DNA from: Pseudomonas sp. R28(2017)
Lineage (GTDB): Bacteria > Pseudomonadota > Gammaproteobacteria > Pseudomonadales > Pseudomonadaceae
Assembly: GCF_002112505.1 (NCBI RefSeq)
Contig: NZ_NEHW01000014.1
Span: 62,001 to 126,000 of the forward strand
Direction: 5' to 3'
DNA length: 64,000 bases
The position numbers and the translations under genes are program-made. A model generated the notes under the pieces. That model saw only the letters and a list, made by a program, of their open reading frames with translations, ran no database searches and was not told where the DNA came from. Positions 1-7,709 of this stretch are shown in pieces (the stretch's first letter is position 1; each line of letters opens with the position of its first letter).

Positions 1-1157
1 TCCTGAAGGGCCTGGATAGTGCTAACCAGTATCTCTCGACGCTCCTGGTTCTCCTTGCCAGCGGCGGCAATGGGGTTGCCGGCGAGTATCTTATCGATAT
101 CCGCCAGATCCTTTTGCGCCTTGGCCAGTTGCTCCGAGAATCCTTCGGATCTGCCAAAGCTTAATGCAGCATCACCTGCACCTTTTGCTGCCCCCCAAAC
201 GCCGCGCCATGCTTTCTCTATCCAGCCGAGGTTCTCGACGATTTCCTTGGACCTGGCATCGATAGTCTGGGCGTATGTATCAGTGAGAAGCTTGGCCGCC
301 CCTACAGTATCGCCCTGCTCCTTGAGGGCTACGATTTGGGCATAGGTGCTCGCGGTGAGGAAGTTGTATTGCTCGTTCAACTCTTTGGCTGCCGCAACCG
401 GGTCCTTGCCGATCTTCACGAACTCGGCGACGGTCTCGTCTACGGCCCGGTCTGTCGCGTCTTTCATCTGCAGGGCAGCAGTCGCAACGGTGCCAATACT
501 GTCCCCAGCGACTTTTCCATGACTTGCGAGCTGGGCAAGCACCTCAGCAGCCGCCCCGGTTGTGCCCACCGTAGTGCTAATCTGCCGAGCCAGATCGGAC
601 ATGGCGCCAGCGTTGGTTCCAGCTGCGTTTCCGGTGAGGATGAGCGCTTTTCGAAATTCTTGGGCCTCCTCGCTCCCCTTGTAATACGCAACGCCCAGCC
701 CAGCAACAGCCGCACCGGCAACAGTAAATGGATTGATTAACCCTGCGACATATCCGCCAAGCGCACGCGTCGCAGGACCGATCCCATTGAACTGATCTTT
801 CAACTGACCGCCTTGCTGAAGAAGGACGGTGAAAGGGTTCATGCCGCCCTGCAAAGACACGACGATGTCTGTGAATTGAGCAGGCACGCCTCGGAGCGCT
901 GCCGTATAAGCCTTAGTCGACATCCCGGCAGCCTGGGCCTGTCGGGTATACCTGTCCATGGCCTGCTCAGCAGAAGTCGAGCCGGCAGCAAGATCTCTGA
1001 TTGACACTCCGGATGCCTTGGCCTGGGCGCCTACAGAGCCAGCCGCGGTCTCGGCACGCTTTCCGGCCTTAGCAAGCTTGTCAAGATCGTCTGCGGCAGC
1101 AGCAGCTTCGCCAGATTCAACCCGTATCCCAAGTACTGCAATATCACCCTGGCTCAT
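1..1157 (-). CDS. Phage tail tape-measure protein, N-terminal 385 codons (partial)
   Basis: The frame is open from the ATG at 1157 to the window edge. It begins MSQGDIAVLGIRVESGEA and continues with long Ala/Lys/Gln-rich helical stretches and the segment NPFTVLLQQGGQLKDQF, which is typical of lambda gpH-like tape-measure proteins. These proteins set tail length and pass through the tail tube on infection. A ggag ribosome site precedes the start. Unusually, the gene is separated from the chaperone genes by about 3.6 kb of unrelated cargo. The C-terminal part lies left of the window. Confidence 0.88.
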   Translation of the reverse strand, partial: MSQGDIAVLGIRVESGEAAAAADDLDKLAKAGKRAETAAGSVGAQAKASGVSIRDLAAGSTSAEQAMDRYTRQAQAAGMSTKAYTAALRGVPAQFTDIVVSLQGGMNPFTVLLQQGGQLKDQFNGIGPATRALGGYVAGLINPFTVAGAAVAGLGVAYYKGSEEAQEFRKALILTGNAAGTNAGAMSDLARQISTTVGTTGAAAEVLAQLASHGKVAGDSIGTVATAALQMKDATDRAVDETVAEFVKIGKDPVAAAKELNEQYNFLTASTYAQIVALKEQGDTVGAAKLLTDTYAQTIDARSKEIVENLGWIEKAWRGVWGAAKGAGDAALSFGRSEGFSEQLAKAQKDLADIDKILAGNPIAAAGKENQERREILVSTIQALQ

Positions 1158-1173
1158 ACTTTCTCCGGACAAT

Positions 1174-1197
1174 AAAAAACCCGCCGGAGCGGGTTTG
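1174..1197 (-). terminator. Rho-independent terminator after the lipoprotein gene
   Basis: An 8-bp perfect stem (AAACCCGC / GCGGGTTT) with a CGGA loop is followed on the minus strand by a run of six T. It lies directly between the lipoprotein gene and the tape-measure start, so tape-measure transcription must read through it or start beyond it. Confidence 0.8.
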
Positions 1198-1211
1198 GCC
1201 ATGGTCATCAT

Positions 1212-1514
1212 CTATCTGCAGGATGACTCTTTAAATGTAGTCTGTCCTTCACTTTCGAGAAAGGCTTGGTAGCTTCCGTCGTCCAGTCGGAATGCAGCAT
1301 AGCTGCTGAACCCAACGTAACCGCCGGCTGAATTCTTGGCGTTAACCTCTCCGCACACAAATCCATCTTTCCCTACAACTCTTTCGTTACGGAATTGCGC
1401 AGATTCAGGGTCCTTAAGACGATTCACAACCGCCTCACGCGCCCGGTCGATATCGCTCTTCCCGCAGCCTGCCAGGACCAGCCCGGCCAGCGCCACCAAT
1501 GCCAAACGCTTCAT
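1212..1514 (-). CDS. Small prophage lipoprotein
   Basis: The product is 100 residues. It starts MKRLALVALAGLVLAGCGKS, a clear type II signal with lipobox LAGC (lipidated Cys near residue 16). The mature part has the segment VVNRLKDPESAQFRN, seen in several small Pseudomonas lipoproteins of unknown role. The start is fixed by an aaggagg site six bases upstream; a longer in-frame extension has no such site. It sits alone inside the tail region and has its own terminator. It is probably a lysogeny-expressed cargo gene, perhaps acting at the cell surface; the function is not known. Confidence 0.75.
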   Translation of the reverse strand: MKRLALVALAGLVLAGCGKSDIDRAREAVVNRLKDPESAQFRNERVVGKDGFVCGEVNAKNSAGGYVGFSSYAAFRLDDGSYQAFLESEGQTTFKESSCR

Positions 1515-1729
1515 GCGCGCCCTCCTTGTTGATGGGGGCAATCTATCACCATCGGCAGAAAGCGCCAAAAACCGCGCATGGACAGGCTGGAAATTCCGTG
1601 GCGATCGGGCGCTTGGGCTGGCGAGTCAACCTTAAAGCTTTGCAGCGCACACCTTCAAAGGATGACGGGAGAGGAGTAATATCGCTCCCGCGAAAGCGTG
1701 TCATGGAATAGCTCTTAAGGATTGTACTT

Positions 1730-1972
1730 ATGCGCATCAGCATGCAACACCAGATGACCCTGGTTAATTACATTAAGAATCACGCGGGTTTCCAGACTGA
1801 GCGCCAAATTCAGGATGGCGTGCAGTTTACGGTGAGCGGCGTAGTTATTGATTTCCACTACTCAGCAAAAAAACCAGAGACGTTTAGTTTGCTGGTCAAA
1901 AACCCGATGGCCAACCCCGAGTTCGCGGCTGTGTTCTCGACGTTTGCAGGCGGGGTGGCGGAGCCGGCTTGA
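1730..1972 (+). CDS. Hypothetical protein, 80 aa
   Basis: This short plus-strand gene is opposite to the late operon. It begins MRISMQHQMTLVNYIKNHAG after an aagga site. It has no membrane segment or recognisable motif. A strong terminator follows 16 bases after the stop, supporting an independently transcribed unit. The family is not recognised. Confidence 0.5.
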   Translation: MRISMQHQMTLVNYIKNHAGFQTERQIQDGVQFTVSGVVIDFHYSAKKPETFSLLVKNPMANPEFAAVFSTFAGGVAEPA

Positions 1973-1987
1973 TCTTTCGCAATTGCA

Positions 1988-2012
1988 GAAAAGCCCCCTT
2001 CGGGGCTTTTTT
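1988..2012 (+). terminator. Rho-independent terminator
   Basis: Stem AAAGCCCC / GGGGCTTT with a short TTC-containing loop and a following T run. It ends the 80-aa plus-strand gene. The A run on the other side would let it also stop minus-strand transcription arriving from 2222-2809. Confidence 0.85.
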
Positions 2013-2022
2013 GTGGACGCCT

Positions 2023-2187
2023 TCAAGCTTTAAGAAGCTCCCGGAAGCGCTCCACAGCCGCAGCGTTATAGACGAAGCTCTCCACCTGCTTGTCGCTGCG
2101 GCGGGACTTATCCAAGCGGAATTCGCCGTATTCGTCAGTCATCATGCCGTGCAGGTTGGCCAGCCGGCCGATTTTATTGCCTATCAC
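2023..2187 (-). CDS. Possible small protein, 54 aa
   Basis: A minus-strand frame from a GTG at 2187 reads VIGNKIGRLANLHGMMTDEYGEFRL and so on, and ends RELLKA. It starts 35 bases after the stop of the two-helix membrane gene. Composition is protein-like, but no good ribosome site precedes the GTG; the nearest purine-rich stretch is 17 bases away. The start is uncertain and the family is unknown. Confidence 0.35.
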   Translation of the reverse strand: MIGNKIGRLANLHGMMTDEYGEFRLDKSRRSDKQVESFVYNAAAVERFRELLKA

Positions 2188-2221
2188 GCCCAGTAGCTCG
2201 CCAACCTCCCCTCACGATTGG

Positions 2222-2809
2222 CTATGCCAGCCAAGCCACAAAATCCTGCCACCAGGTGGTAGTTATCTTGTGAGACTCGAGGCCACGCTCAGCGAGTGAC
2301 TGGTTGTAGGCAGGAATGCGTAGCGCCTCTATGGCGGGAGCCTCGGTTTCTCGTAACTTCCAGATTTCGTCGTCTAGGTCTTCTAGCACAAGCTTCCTGC
2401 CTCGTCGCTCAAGCTCCGTGTACCGCTTCGATAAGTCTGAGCAGATGAGGCATTTACTTCCTGGCCCCCAAACCACATCCAGAGCCGTTATCACCGCAGT
2501 GATGAGGGCAGCAATCCCTGCAAGAGCTGGGCTGCCAGACAGAAATCCAGCGAACGCTGAACTACCCGCTACCACCGAAGTTAGCTTGAATAGGCCATCG
2601 ATCTTGCCAAAGAGACGAGACTGAAGCTGGAAATATCTTGAGGCGTAGCGGATATCACCAATCGCCTCAAAATGGCTTCGCTCATCAACCCGATCCACTC
2701 CTCAGCTCTTTTGCTGAGAAGGTGAGGCAGGTGGATTTGATGGGGCCTGAGGGGCGGCAGGGGTTCTGGCTGGTGGAACGTGGTTTTGTTGGTAGTCATC
2801 TCTAGACAT
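2222..2809 (-). pseudogene. Two-helix membrane protein (SLATT-like) with in-frame TGA at codon 36
   Basis: An ATG at 2809, after a ggggg-rich site, opens a frame MSRDDYQQNHVPPARTPAAP that is Pro/Ala-rich for 35 codons. It then meets TGA and continues in the same frame as GVDRVDERSHFEAIGDIRY to the stop at 2222. The second part has two adjacent membrane helices (about residues 70-112 of the full frame) and a helical C-terminal tail, as in SLATT-type membrane effectors. A GTG directly after the TGA (2698) could restart translation of a 158-aa core. It may be a one-base nonsense allele, a reinitiating gene, or a sequence error. Confidence 0.6.
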
Positions 2810-3061
2810 TTATGCCCCCTAGAACTGTTGGTGGATTCGCACTCTATCACAGCCGAATGGGAACTTTGCACCCGACGCAAAAAGCCCAGCGCGGGGCTGG
2901 GCTCGCCTGCCTTTCACTGCGGACCCGAGTGCGCGCTGAGGGTATCACCCGACTGGAAGAGATTGAGAAGGCTCGGCTCATGCAAGCCTTCCTCAATACT
3001 GCGTTAGGAAAGCACCACAGCATGAAATCCGAAAAGTCATAGTAAATGGAGGTACGTCCCC

Positions 3062-3772
3062 TCAAGCTAGCAAATCTGCAGTCTGTCCGAACGCGTATCT
3101 ATAGCCTCTACAGAATGCTTCCCATTCCTCCGCCGACCATCCTGACCTTCGTTTGACTTGTCTCAAGTCATGACGCCCGGCCTGCTTCGCGGTAAGACGC
3201 TTCCTGGCCTTCTCTAGGTCAAGCAGAGCGACCTTCACGCACGCTTCGCTGAAGTCAACAAAGACATGTTTCAGATACAAGCAACCGTGCTGCCAGCGGC
3301 CAACGTTCAATCGGGCAAGTTCTCGGCCATACGCTTCTAAAATCTCGTGGTGGCGCCTAGATCCAAGTGATTTGTCGAAATTGTGAGCGTAATAGTCTTC
3401 CAACGACAAAAAGCCGTCTAAAGCTGCTGTCACCATCACCGCATGCCACTCTCCGCCTTGCTTACGAATTTCGGCGTGAAGAAGCGATGGCGTAGCCACG
3501 CCCAATGACGCTGCTGCACGAAGAGCCTTCGCTTCGCGGGCAACAGTCGGATACCCAAACGGGTGTAAGAGGCTGCGATAGACATGCCCGACTTGCTGCT
3601 TCTTGTAGAAGGTCTGACCCTCTAGCTCAACCCGAAGTACTCCGCTCTCCCCGCCCCTGCGGATATTGGGGGGCTCCACCCAGCTCCCGGGGGCATTCAG
3701 TATTTCCACCACGGGTGGGTGGGAGGACCCCAGGCTTGTAAAATTATTATTAGTCATTGAGCACTCACTCAT
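3062..3772 (-). CDS. InaA/Kdo-kinase-like lipopolysaccharide kinase family protein
   Basis: The product is 236 residues and resembles the InaA/WaaP small kinase fold (LPS core or Kdo kinases). It shows a Lys-bearing N-lobe segment (YKKQQVGHVYRSL), the catalytic-loop-like HGCLYLKHVFVD and the metal-site-like LLDLEKARK. The start MSECSMTNNN has an aggcagg site; an upstream extension to 3994 lacks one. The gene lies in a cargo block between tail genes. It might modify host LPS during lysogeny and so change phage adsorption; that role is inferred. Confidence 0.72.
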   Translation of the reverse strand: MSECSMTNNNFTSLGSSHPPVVEILNAPGSWVEPPNIRRGGESGVLRVELEGQTFYKKQQVGHVYRSLLHPFGYPTVAREAKALRAAASLGVATPSLLHAEIRKQGGEWHAVMVTAALDGFLSLEDYYAHNFDKSLGSRRHHEILEAYGRELARLNVGRWQHGCLYLKHVFVDFSEACVKVALLDLEKARKRLTAKQAGRHDLRQVKRRSGWSAEEWEAFCRGYRYAFGQTADLLA

Positions 3773-4026
3773 TTGCCTGCCTTGGCGCGGCGAGATGCCA
3801 AATATAACAGTCATCTCGCAGAAAAAAAGACGACTTGACCGGTCACCTCCTCTCGATGCCTGGGCGTTGATGCTCAAAGTTGAATGGCTGGCCAAGCATC
3901 CAGCCTGGACGGAAAGCCAGTACCGCGCCAGCATTTCGCCATAGTAGCGTTGCACTTCCAATGAACCGCCCCGGTCCGTTGCCGGAAAGCCCATGGACTG
4001 GGGCCTGATTGTCTAAGGAGAGAAAG

Positions 4027-4545
4027 GTGACATCCGCAAGCGAGATCAATCTAAGCACGCCCCACCTGGCAGGCACCCCCATACTCTTCCTTCGGCCAGA
4101 CGGCTCTTTGGTATCAGGACCAATGGACGAAGGGTTGGTGCCTGTGCTGCGTGTTTCAATCCGCCCGGCTTTTTTGCATGACACAATGAACGCAGATCCC
4201 ACGCTTGATGCCATAACTGCGCTGGCTTTGGTCGATACAGGCGCGGATTACCAATACATAGACGAAGACTTTGCTGAACGCCACGGTTTCTCATCCAATC
4301 AAACGACCGTCGTTCAGGGTGCAACACACACATCAGAACAGAAAGTACATCCAGCTTTGTTTGCGCTTGCAGACTACCTCGGGCACCCAACGCACGCAGC
4401 TGACTTCACCTCATCTCCTCTGCGAAGAAATGGCCGGCGATACGACTTGATCCTTGGCATGCGCTTCCTGAGTCACGGAACGCTTACGATGGACTTCAGC
4501 TCAATGCACTTCCACTTTGTCCTGACTGGTCAGCCCAACAAATAA
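4027..4545 (+). CDS. Retropepsin-like aspartic protease family protein
   Basis: The product is 172 residues with ALVDTGADYQYID, the single-Asp DTGA motif of clan AA (retropepsin-like) proteases, plus the later YDLILGMRFL segment that matches the family's hydrophobic second motif. The GTG start at 4027 has aaggag six bases upstream; an in-frame TTG at 4009 does not. The gene runs against the late operon and is divergent from the kinase-like gene. It converges with and overlaps the 3' end of the next minus-strand gene by 45 bases. The substrate is unknown. Confidence 0.72.
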   Translation: MTSASEINLSTPHLAGTPILFLRPDGSLVSGPMDEGLVPVLRVSIRPAFLHDTMNADPTLDAITALALVDTGADYQYIDEDFAERHGFSSNQTTVVQGATHTSEQKVHPALFALADYLGHPTHAADFTSSPLRRNGRRYDLILGMRFLSHGTLTMDFSSMHFHFVLTGQPNK

Positions 4546-4707
4546 CAGCTCTCGTGGATCCCACGGCCCATCTTGTCGCAACGGGACGACCTCTCTGTCG
4601 TCCCAATCGCGTGGAACCAGCGACTTCGAAGGAACGACCCTAGCTCTAGGGTCGATCCTAGTTTCGAGTCGGCTCACCGCCACTGCATCAGCCTTCTGGT
4701 TGTTCAT
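4501..4707 (-). CDS. Hypothetical small prophage protein, 68 aa
   Basis: Begins MNNQKADAVAVSRLETRIDP after a strong ggaggcgggc site, so 4707 is preferred over the ATG at 4737. The product is charged and soluble. It follows the chaperone genes in the late-operon direction, and its last 45 bases overlap the convergent protease-like gene. Family not recognised. Confidence 0.5.
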   Translation of the reverse strand: MNNQKADAVAVSRLETRIDPRARVVPSKSLVPRDWDDREVVPLRQDGPWDPRELLFVGLTSQDKVEVH

Positions 4708-4816
4708 GCCCGCCTCCATGCGCCGAAGCCGCTTCATTGCTCGTCCCTATGACGCAACAAAAGGCGCGTCCGGTCGAGCCATGGCCCGCCGAACACGACG
4801 ATTTCTGATGGCTGCC

Positions 4817-5134
4817 CTACTCCGCCGACTCGGCCATCACGGCCAGCGCTTCGTTCTCCATGACACGCAGGTCATTGAAGGCCTCAGGGAGCTCGCGGCG
4901 CTTCAAGCTAATCATCTTTGCCGTGCTGGGGATGGCAGCGTAGTCGAGGCCCGACGGCCCTCCAGGCCCCAGTCGCCATTGAGTGCCCAAGGCTTCGAAC
5001 AGGCAGAAAGCCGGCCACGCATCTGGCCAAACTTCCACGTCCTCGGTTTCCATGTCGTCCAAGGTCAGCCCCAGAAACGCCAGTTGCTCGGCGGAGGGGC
5101 CTTGCTCATACAGCGCCCGCGCCGCCGCCTTCAG
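4817..5134 (-). CDS. Tail assembly chaperone, GT-type extension (DUF1799), read by -1 frameshift
   Basis: This frame has no convincing independent start. Its reading frame is open back to the GGGAAAC heptamer at 5140-5134, where it would be joined to the upstream chaperone. It reads LKAAARALYEQGPSAEQLAF, then the DUF1799 segment VWPDAWPAFCLFEALGTQWRLGPGG and GLDYAAIP. In lambda, the equivalent T part exists only as a G-T fusion that loads tail proteins on the tape measure. The fusion here would be about 232 residues. Starts at TTG 5062 or the following ATG are possible but weak. Confidence 0.75.
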   Translation of the reverse strand: MKAAARALYEQGPSAEQLAFLGLTLDDMETEDVEVWPDAWPAFCLFEALGTQWRLGPGGPSGLDYAAIPSTAKMISLKRRELPEAFNDLRVMENEALAVMAESAE

Positions 5135-5514
5135 TTTCCCAGGCGGGCCGGGCTGTACGCTTCCTGGTAGGCATCCAGCACAGCCTTGGGGGTGCCGACG
5201 CAGGTGGTCACCAGATCAAGGATTGCCGCATCGGTGAACTTGTCGTCAAAGCCCCAGCCGGCGGTGACGGCCTTGACCTGTTCGGCCTGCAGTTGGACCT
5301 GGCCGGCGGTGAACTGCTCGAGGCTTGCGCCTTCAGCCTTGCATTTCTCGGCGTGCGCGTCGAAGGCCTGATTCCAGCCGTCGTACAGCTTGGCCAGGGC
5401 GGCACGATCCATGTAGCGGAAGGTGAACTCTACCGGTACCGGCTCGCCACCAACGCGCGGGATCTTCACCTCGGCGGTGAACGTTGGGTTCTGCGCGATC
5501 TTGATCTTCGCCAT
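5131..5514 (-). CDS. Phage tail assembly chaperone (G-like)
   Basis: A 127-aa protein starting MAKIKIAQNPTFTAEVKIPR after an aaggag site. It has the acidic, helix-rich body of siphovirus tail assembly chaperones and sits between tail tube and tape-measure genes, as lambda G does. Its last codons, CTG GGA AAC, run straight into TGA and form a slippery heptamer, so a fraction of ribosomes should extend into the DUF1799 frame. Confidence 0.85.
   Translation of the reverse strand: MAKIKIAQNPTFTAEVKIPRVGGEPVPVEFTFRYMDRAALAKLYDGWNQAFDAHAEKCKAEGASLEQFTAGQVQLQAEQVKAVTAGWGFDDKFTDAAILDLVTTCVGTPKAVLDAYQEAYSPARLGN
5134..5140 (-). promoter_or_regulatory. Programmed -1 frameshift slippery heptamer G GGA AAC
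   Basis: The minus strand reads xxG GGA AAC TGA. The heptamer fits X XXY YYZ in the zero frame and abuts the stop codon. Moving to -1 gives GGG AAA CTG AAG and an open frame of 105 further codons matching DUF1799. Lambda uses GGGAAAG at the same point between G and T. Confidence 0.8.
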
Positions 5515-5523
5515 GAGGGCTCC

Positions 5524-6183
5524 TTACGCGCCGGCCAGGTAACGAAGCGAACGAGCCGAGAGACCGACGCTGATGGTGCGGGTCATCACGTTGTTTCGCT
5601 CCATGGTCGGGTCGGGGGTGATGCTGACGTAGCCCGGGTACAGGATCTGGTCGCCATTGCGGAGCTTCATGCGGATCACGGCCAACTCCTTCGAAGCGTC
5701 ATAGCCTTCCACGGCCTCAACGTAGGCGGCGGTCGGTTGATCCTCCACCACGATCGACAGGCTGGTGGGGTTCCGGTTGGTAGGGAACTGCTTGTCATCG
5801 TCGTCTTCCAAGTATCCGACGGTCGCATACTGCTGCTCGCCGCCGGACGAGTTGAACGACGTGACCTTGGAAATCTGCACCCAGTCGGACACAGGGAGAA
5901 CGGAGCCTACGCCGGCGCCAGGGGTGAAGCGCTCCGCATCGCTGGTGTCCAGACCGGCCAGGGAGAAGGCGCTGGCTGCCACGTTGGCCGCCTTCACGGC
6001 ACGGTCGTTGATCAAGGCCCAGCCGGAGTTGACCAGGAGAACATCGCCGTTCTGGATGGTGTGATCGGCTGAAGTCCCAACGGGCGGTTTCGCATTGGTC
6101 AGCGCGGTGATTGGGACGGCGGCGCCGATGACGCGTGCGATTTCCAGCACGGCGCCGTTTGGCAGCGGGAAGCGTGCGGCCAT
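5524..6183 (-). CDS. Phage major tail tube protein
   Basis: A 219-aa protein, MAARFPLPNGAVLEIARVIG, with an aagaggaa site. The beta-rich sequence with GYVSITPDPTMERNNVMTRTISVGLS and its place directly upstream of the chaperone gene match lambda gpV-type tail tube proteins (TTP family). It should form the hexameric rings of a long non-contractile tail, so the phage is a siphovirus. Confidence 0.85.
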   Translation of the reverse strand: MAARFPLPNGAVLEIARVIGAAVPITALTNAKPPVGTSADHTIQNGDVLLVNSGWALINDRAVKAANVAASAFSLAGLDTSDAERFTPGAGVGSVLPVSDWVQISKVTSFNSSGGEQQYATVGYLEDDDDKQFPTNRNPTSLSIVVEDQPTAAYVEAVEGYDASKELAVIRMKLRNGDQILYPGYVSITPDPTMERNNVMTRTISVGLSARSLRYLAGA

Positions 6184-6222
6184 GGTGTGTTTCCTCTTGA
6201 TAGCCCGCCGGGCGGCGGTTGG

Positions 6223-6651
6223 TTATGCCCCAGCGGGCGATTGGTCCGCGACACCGCGGTAGGTGAAGCTGGCCGGGACCGTGTAGGTCGCCGACTCGGT
6301 GATGGTTGGGCCCTGGTCAACTGGTTCGGTCACCAGGCCCTCGAAGCCGTCGCGGCTGAGTTCCGAGTCAACCCGGAAGAGGCTCGAAAGCTCGCCGACC
6401 AGGGCCTCGGCAGTAGCTAGTGGCTGGCCAGCCGGGCAAACGATGCTCACCTGGTAGACGCCGGTGTACTCGTAGGCATCGCTGCCCAGGTAGCGGCAGG
6501 TGGTGCCCGCCGGTAGTTGAAAGGCCTGCAGGTAGGTTTCGTCGGGCCCTGCCTCGAAACCCTGCTCGAAGTTTGCGACCCGGATCGGGCGCGCCGCGGC
6601 CCAGGCCATCAGCTTGATCTCGATGGCCTGTCGTGCTCTTGCGTGGCTCAT
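6223..6651 (-). CDS. Tail terminator-like protein (DUF4128)
   Basis: 142 residues beginning MSHARARQAIEIKLMAWAAA, with IRVANFEQGFEAGPDETYLQAF as in DUF4128/tail-terminator (lambda gpU-like) proteins that cap the growing tail and join it to the head. The start overlaps the stop of the upstream gene (ATGA), which suggests coupling. Position before the tail tube gene is as expected. Confidence 0.8.
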   Translation of the reverse strand: MSHARARQAIEIKLMAWAAARPIRVANFEQGFEAGPDETYLQAFQLPAGTTCRYLGSDAYEYTGVYQVSIVCPAGQPLATAEALVGELSSLFRVDSELSRDGFEGLVTEPVDQGPTITESATYTVPASFTYRGVADQSPAGA

Positions 6652-7319
6652 GCTCGGTGGATCCTGATGGCTTCTTCGACGATGCGCTGGAAGTCGGCAA
6701 CGGTGACTCGCACCATGCCGCCAGGCGCCTGTGAGCTGTGGCCGTACTCCAAGGGGATGGCATACGGCAGGTTGTTGACGATAAAGGCGACCTCGCCGGC
6801 GGAGAGATCACCGGCAGCCAGAAGAAGCCTGTCCAGCGTCTCTCCGGCGCTCTCGATGTCTTCGATTTCGCCTGCGGCGGGGGAACCTGTGGTGAGCTGC
6901 CAGTTGCTGCGGAAGCGGCCGCCCACGTAGCCCTGGCCAACCCTACGAACGCCAAGCCCGAAGTTTTCACGCTGCTCGCGCTTGGTCAGTGGCTTGCGAA
7001 GTCGCAGGCCTCCCTTCAGGTTGCCGCTCTTGGTGTAGTTGGCCGGGTCGGAGGTGATGCCGGCATTTATGGCCGCCGCCTTCGCGTTGTAGGCCGAGAT
7101 CTGCTCCGCTGCGCTGCCCTGAGCCTCGACGTTCACCTTCCAGAGGTCAGGGTTGCCAACCGGCGACATGGTCACTAGCCTCCGGCCAACCATGATCACG
7201 ACCTCGCGAAAGGTCAGGTCCATCGCCTCCTTGGCCGCCTCTGCAAACTGCTCCAACTGGGCGGTGAATCCACCGTCCAGGCCGCCGTAGCGGGTGGTCA
7301 TGTTCGAGCCACGGGGCAT
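6648..7319 (-). CDS. HK97 gp10-like head-tail joining protein
   Basis: 223 residues starting MPRGSNMTTRYGGLDGGFTAQ, with gaggaag upstream of the ATG at 7319. It contains an N-terminal helix, FREVVIMVGRRLVTMSPVG and a C-terminal PYAIPLEYGHSSQAPGGMVRVTVADF. The last is the ligand-like signature of HK97 gp10/lambda Z-type tail completion proteins. The 3' end overlaps the tail terminator gene by 4 bases. Confidence 0.82.
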   Translation of the reverse strand: MPRGSNMTTRYGGLDGGFTAQLEQFAEAAKEAMDLTFREVVIMVGRRLVTMSPVGNPDLWKVNVEAQGSAAEQISAYNAKAAAINAGITSDPANYTKSGNLKGGLRLRKPLTKREQRENFGLGVRRVGQGYVGGRFRSNWQLTTGSPAAGEIEDIESAGETLDRLLLAAGDLSAGEVAFIVNNLPYAIPLEYGHSSQAPGGMVRVTVADFQRIVEEAIRIHRA

Positions 7320-7321
7320 GG

Positions 7322-7708
7322 TCACTTCCTCAGCTGAATGGTCCAGGTGGCCTTGGCCGCGTCCTGCCCGACATCCATCACCCGGTAGCCGCTGATGCGG
7401 TCACCGATAGCGGGCGTGGCAGGCTCTTCCGTGACCGTGTCGCCATCCTTCATGAGCAGCTCGTTCTGCAGCGCCTTGAGGCGCACGTCTGACGACAGGA
7501 TGCGCGTACCGTCGATCTCCCGGGCCTTGTACTGGCCGAAGACACCGCGGCCGGCATAGTGCAGGGTCGTCGCCGGCGTACTACCGCCCTTATCGGGGTC
7601 ATACACCCCAGGCACCGACCTGCTGCCATCCACCACCGAAACCGCGTCGGACAGGTCCGTATCGAAGGCTCGCCCCAGATCAGCCTGCAACTCGCTTCGA
7701 AGCCCCAT
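7322..7708 (-). CDS. Head-tail connector-type protein
   Basis: 128 residues starting MGLRSELQADLGRAFDTDLS, with a gggggtgac site. The N-terminal helix followed by beta-rich sequence and VKALQNELLMKDGD-like strands fits small head closure or joining proteins found between the gp6-type connector and gp10-type genes. Assignment rests mainly on position. A longer upstream frame is a shadow of the preceding gene. Confidence 0.65.
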   Translation of the reverse strand: MGLRSELQADLGRAFDTDLSDAVSVVDGSRSVPGVYDPDKGGSTPATTLHYAGRGVFGQYKAREIDGTRILSSDVRLKALQNELLMKDGDTVTEEPATPAIGDRISGYRVMDVGQDAAKATWTIQLRK

Positions 7709-7709
7709 G

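Noticed and set aside
2581..2880. 99-codon minus-strand frame starting upstream of the SLATT-like gene
   Set aside because: The other frame (start 2809) has coding-like Pro-rich sequence that continues in phase into the membrane domain. This frame ends without features and overlaps it.
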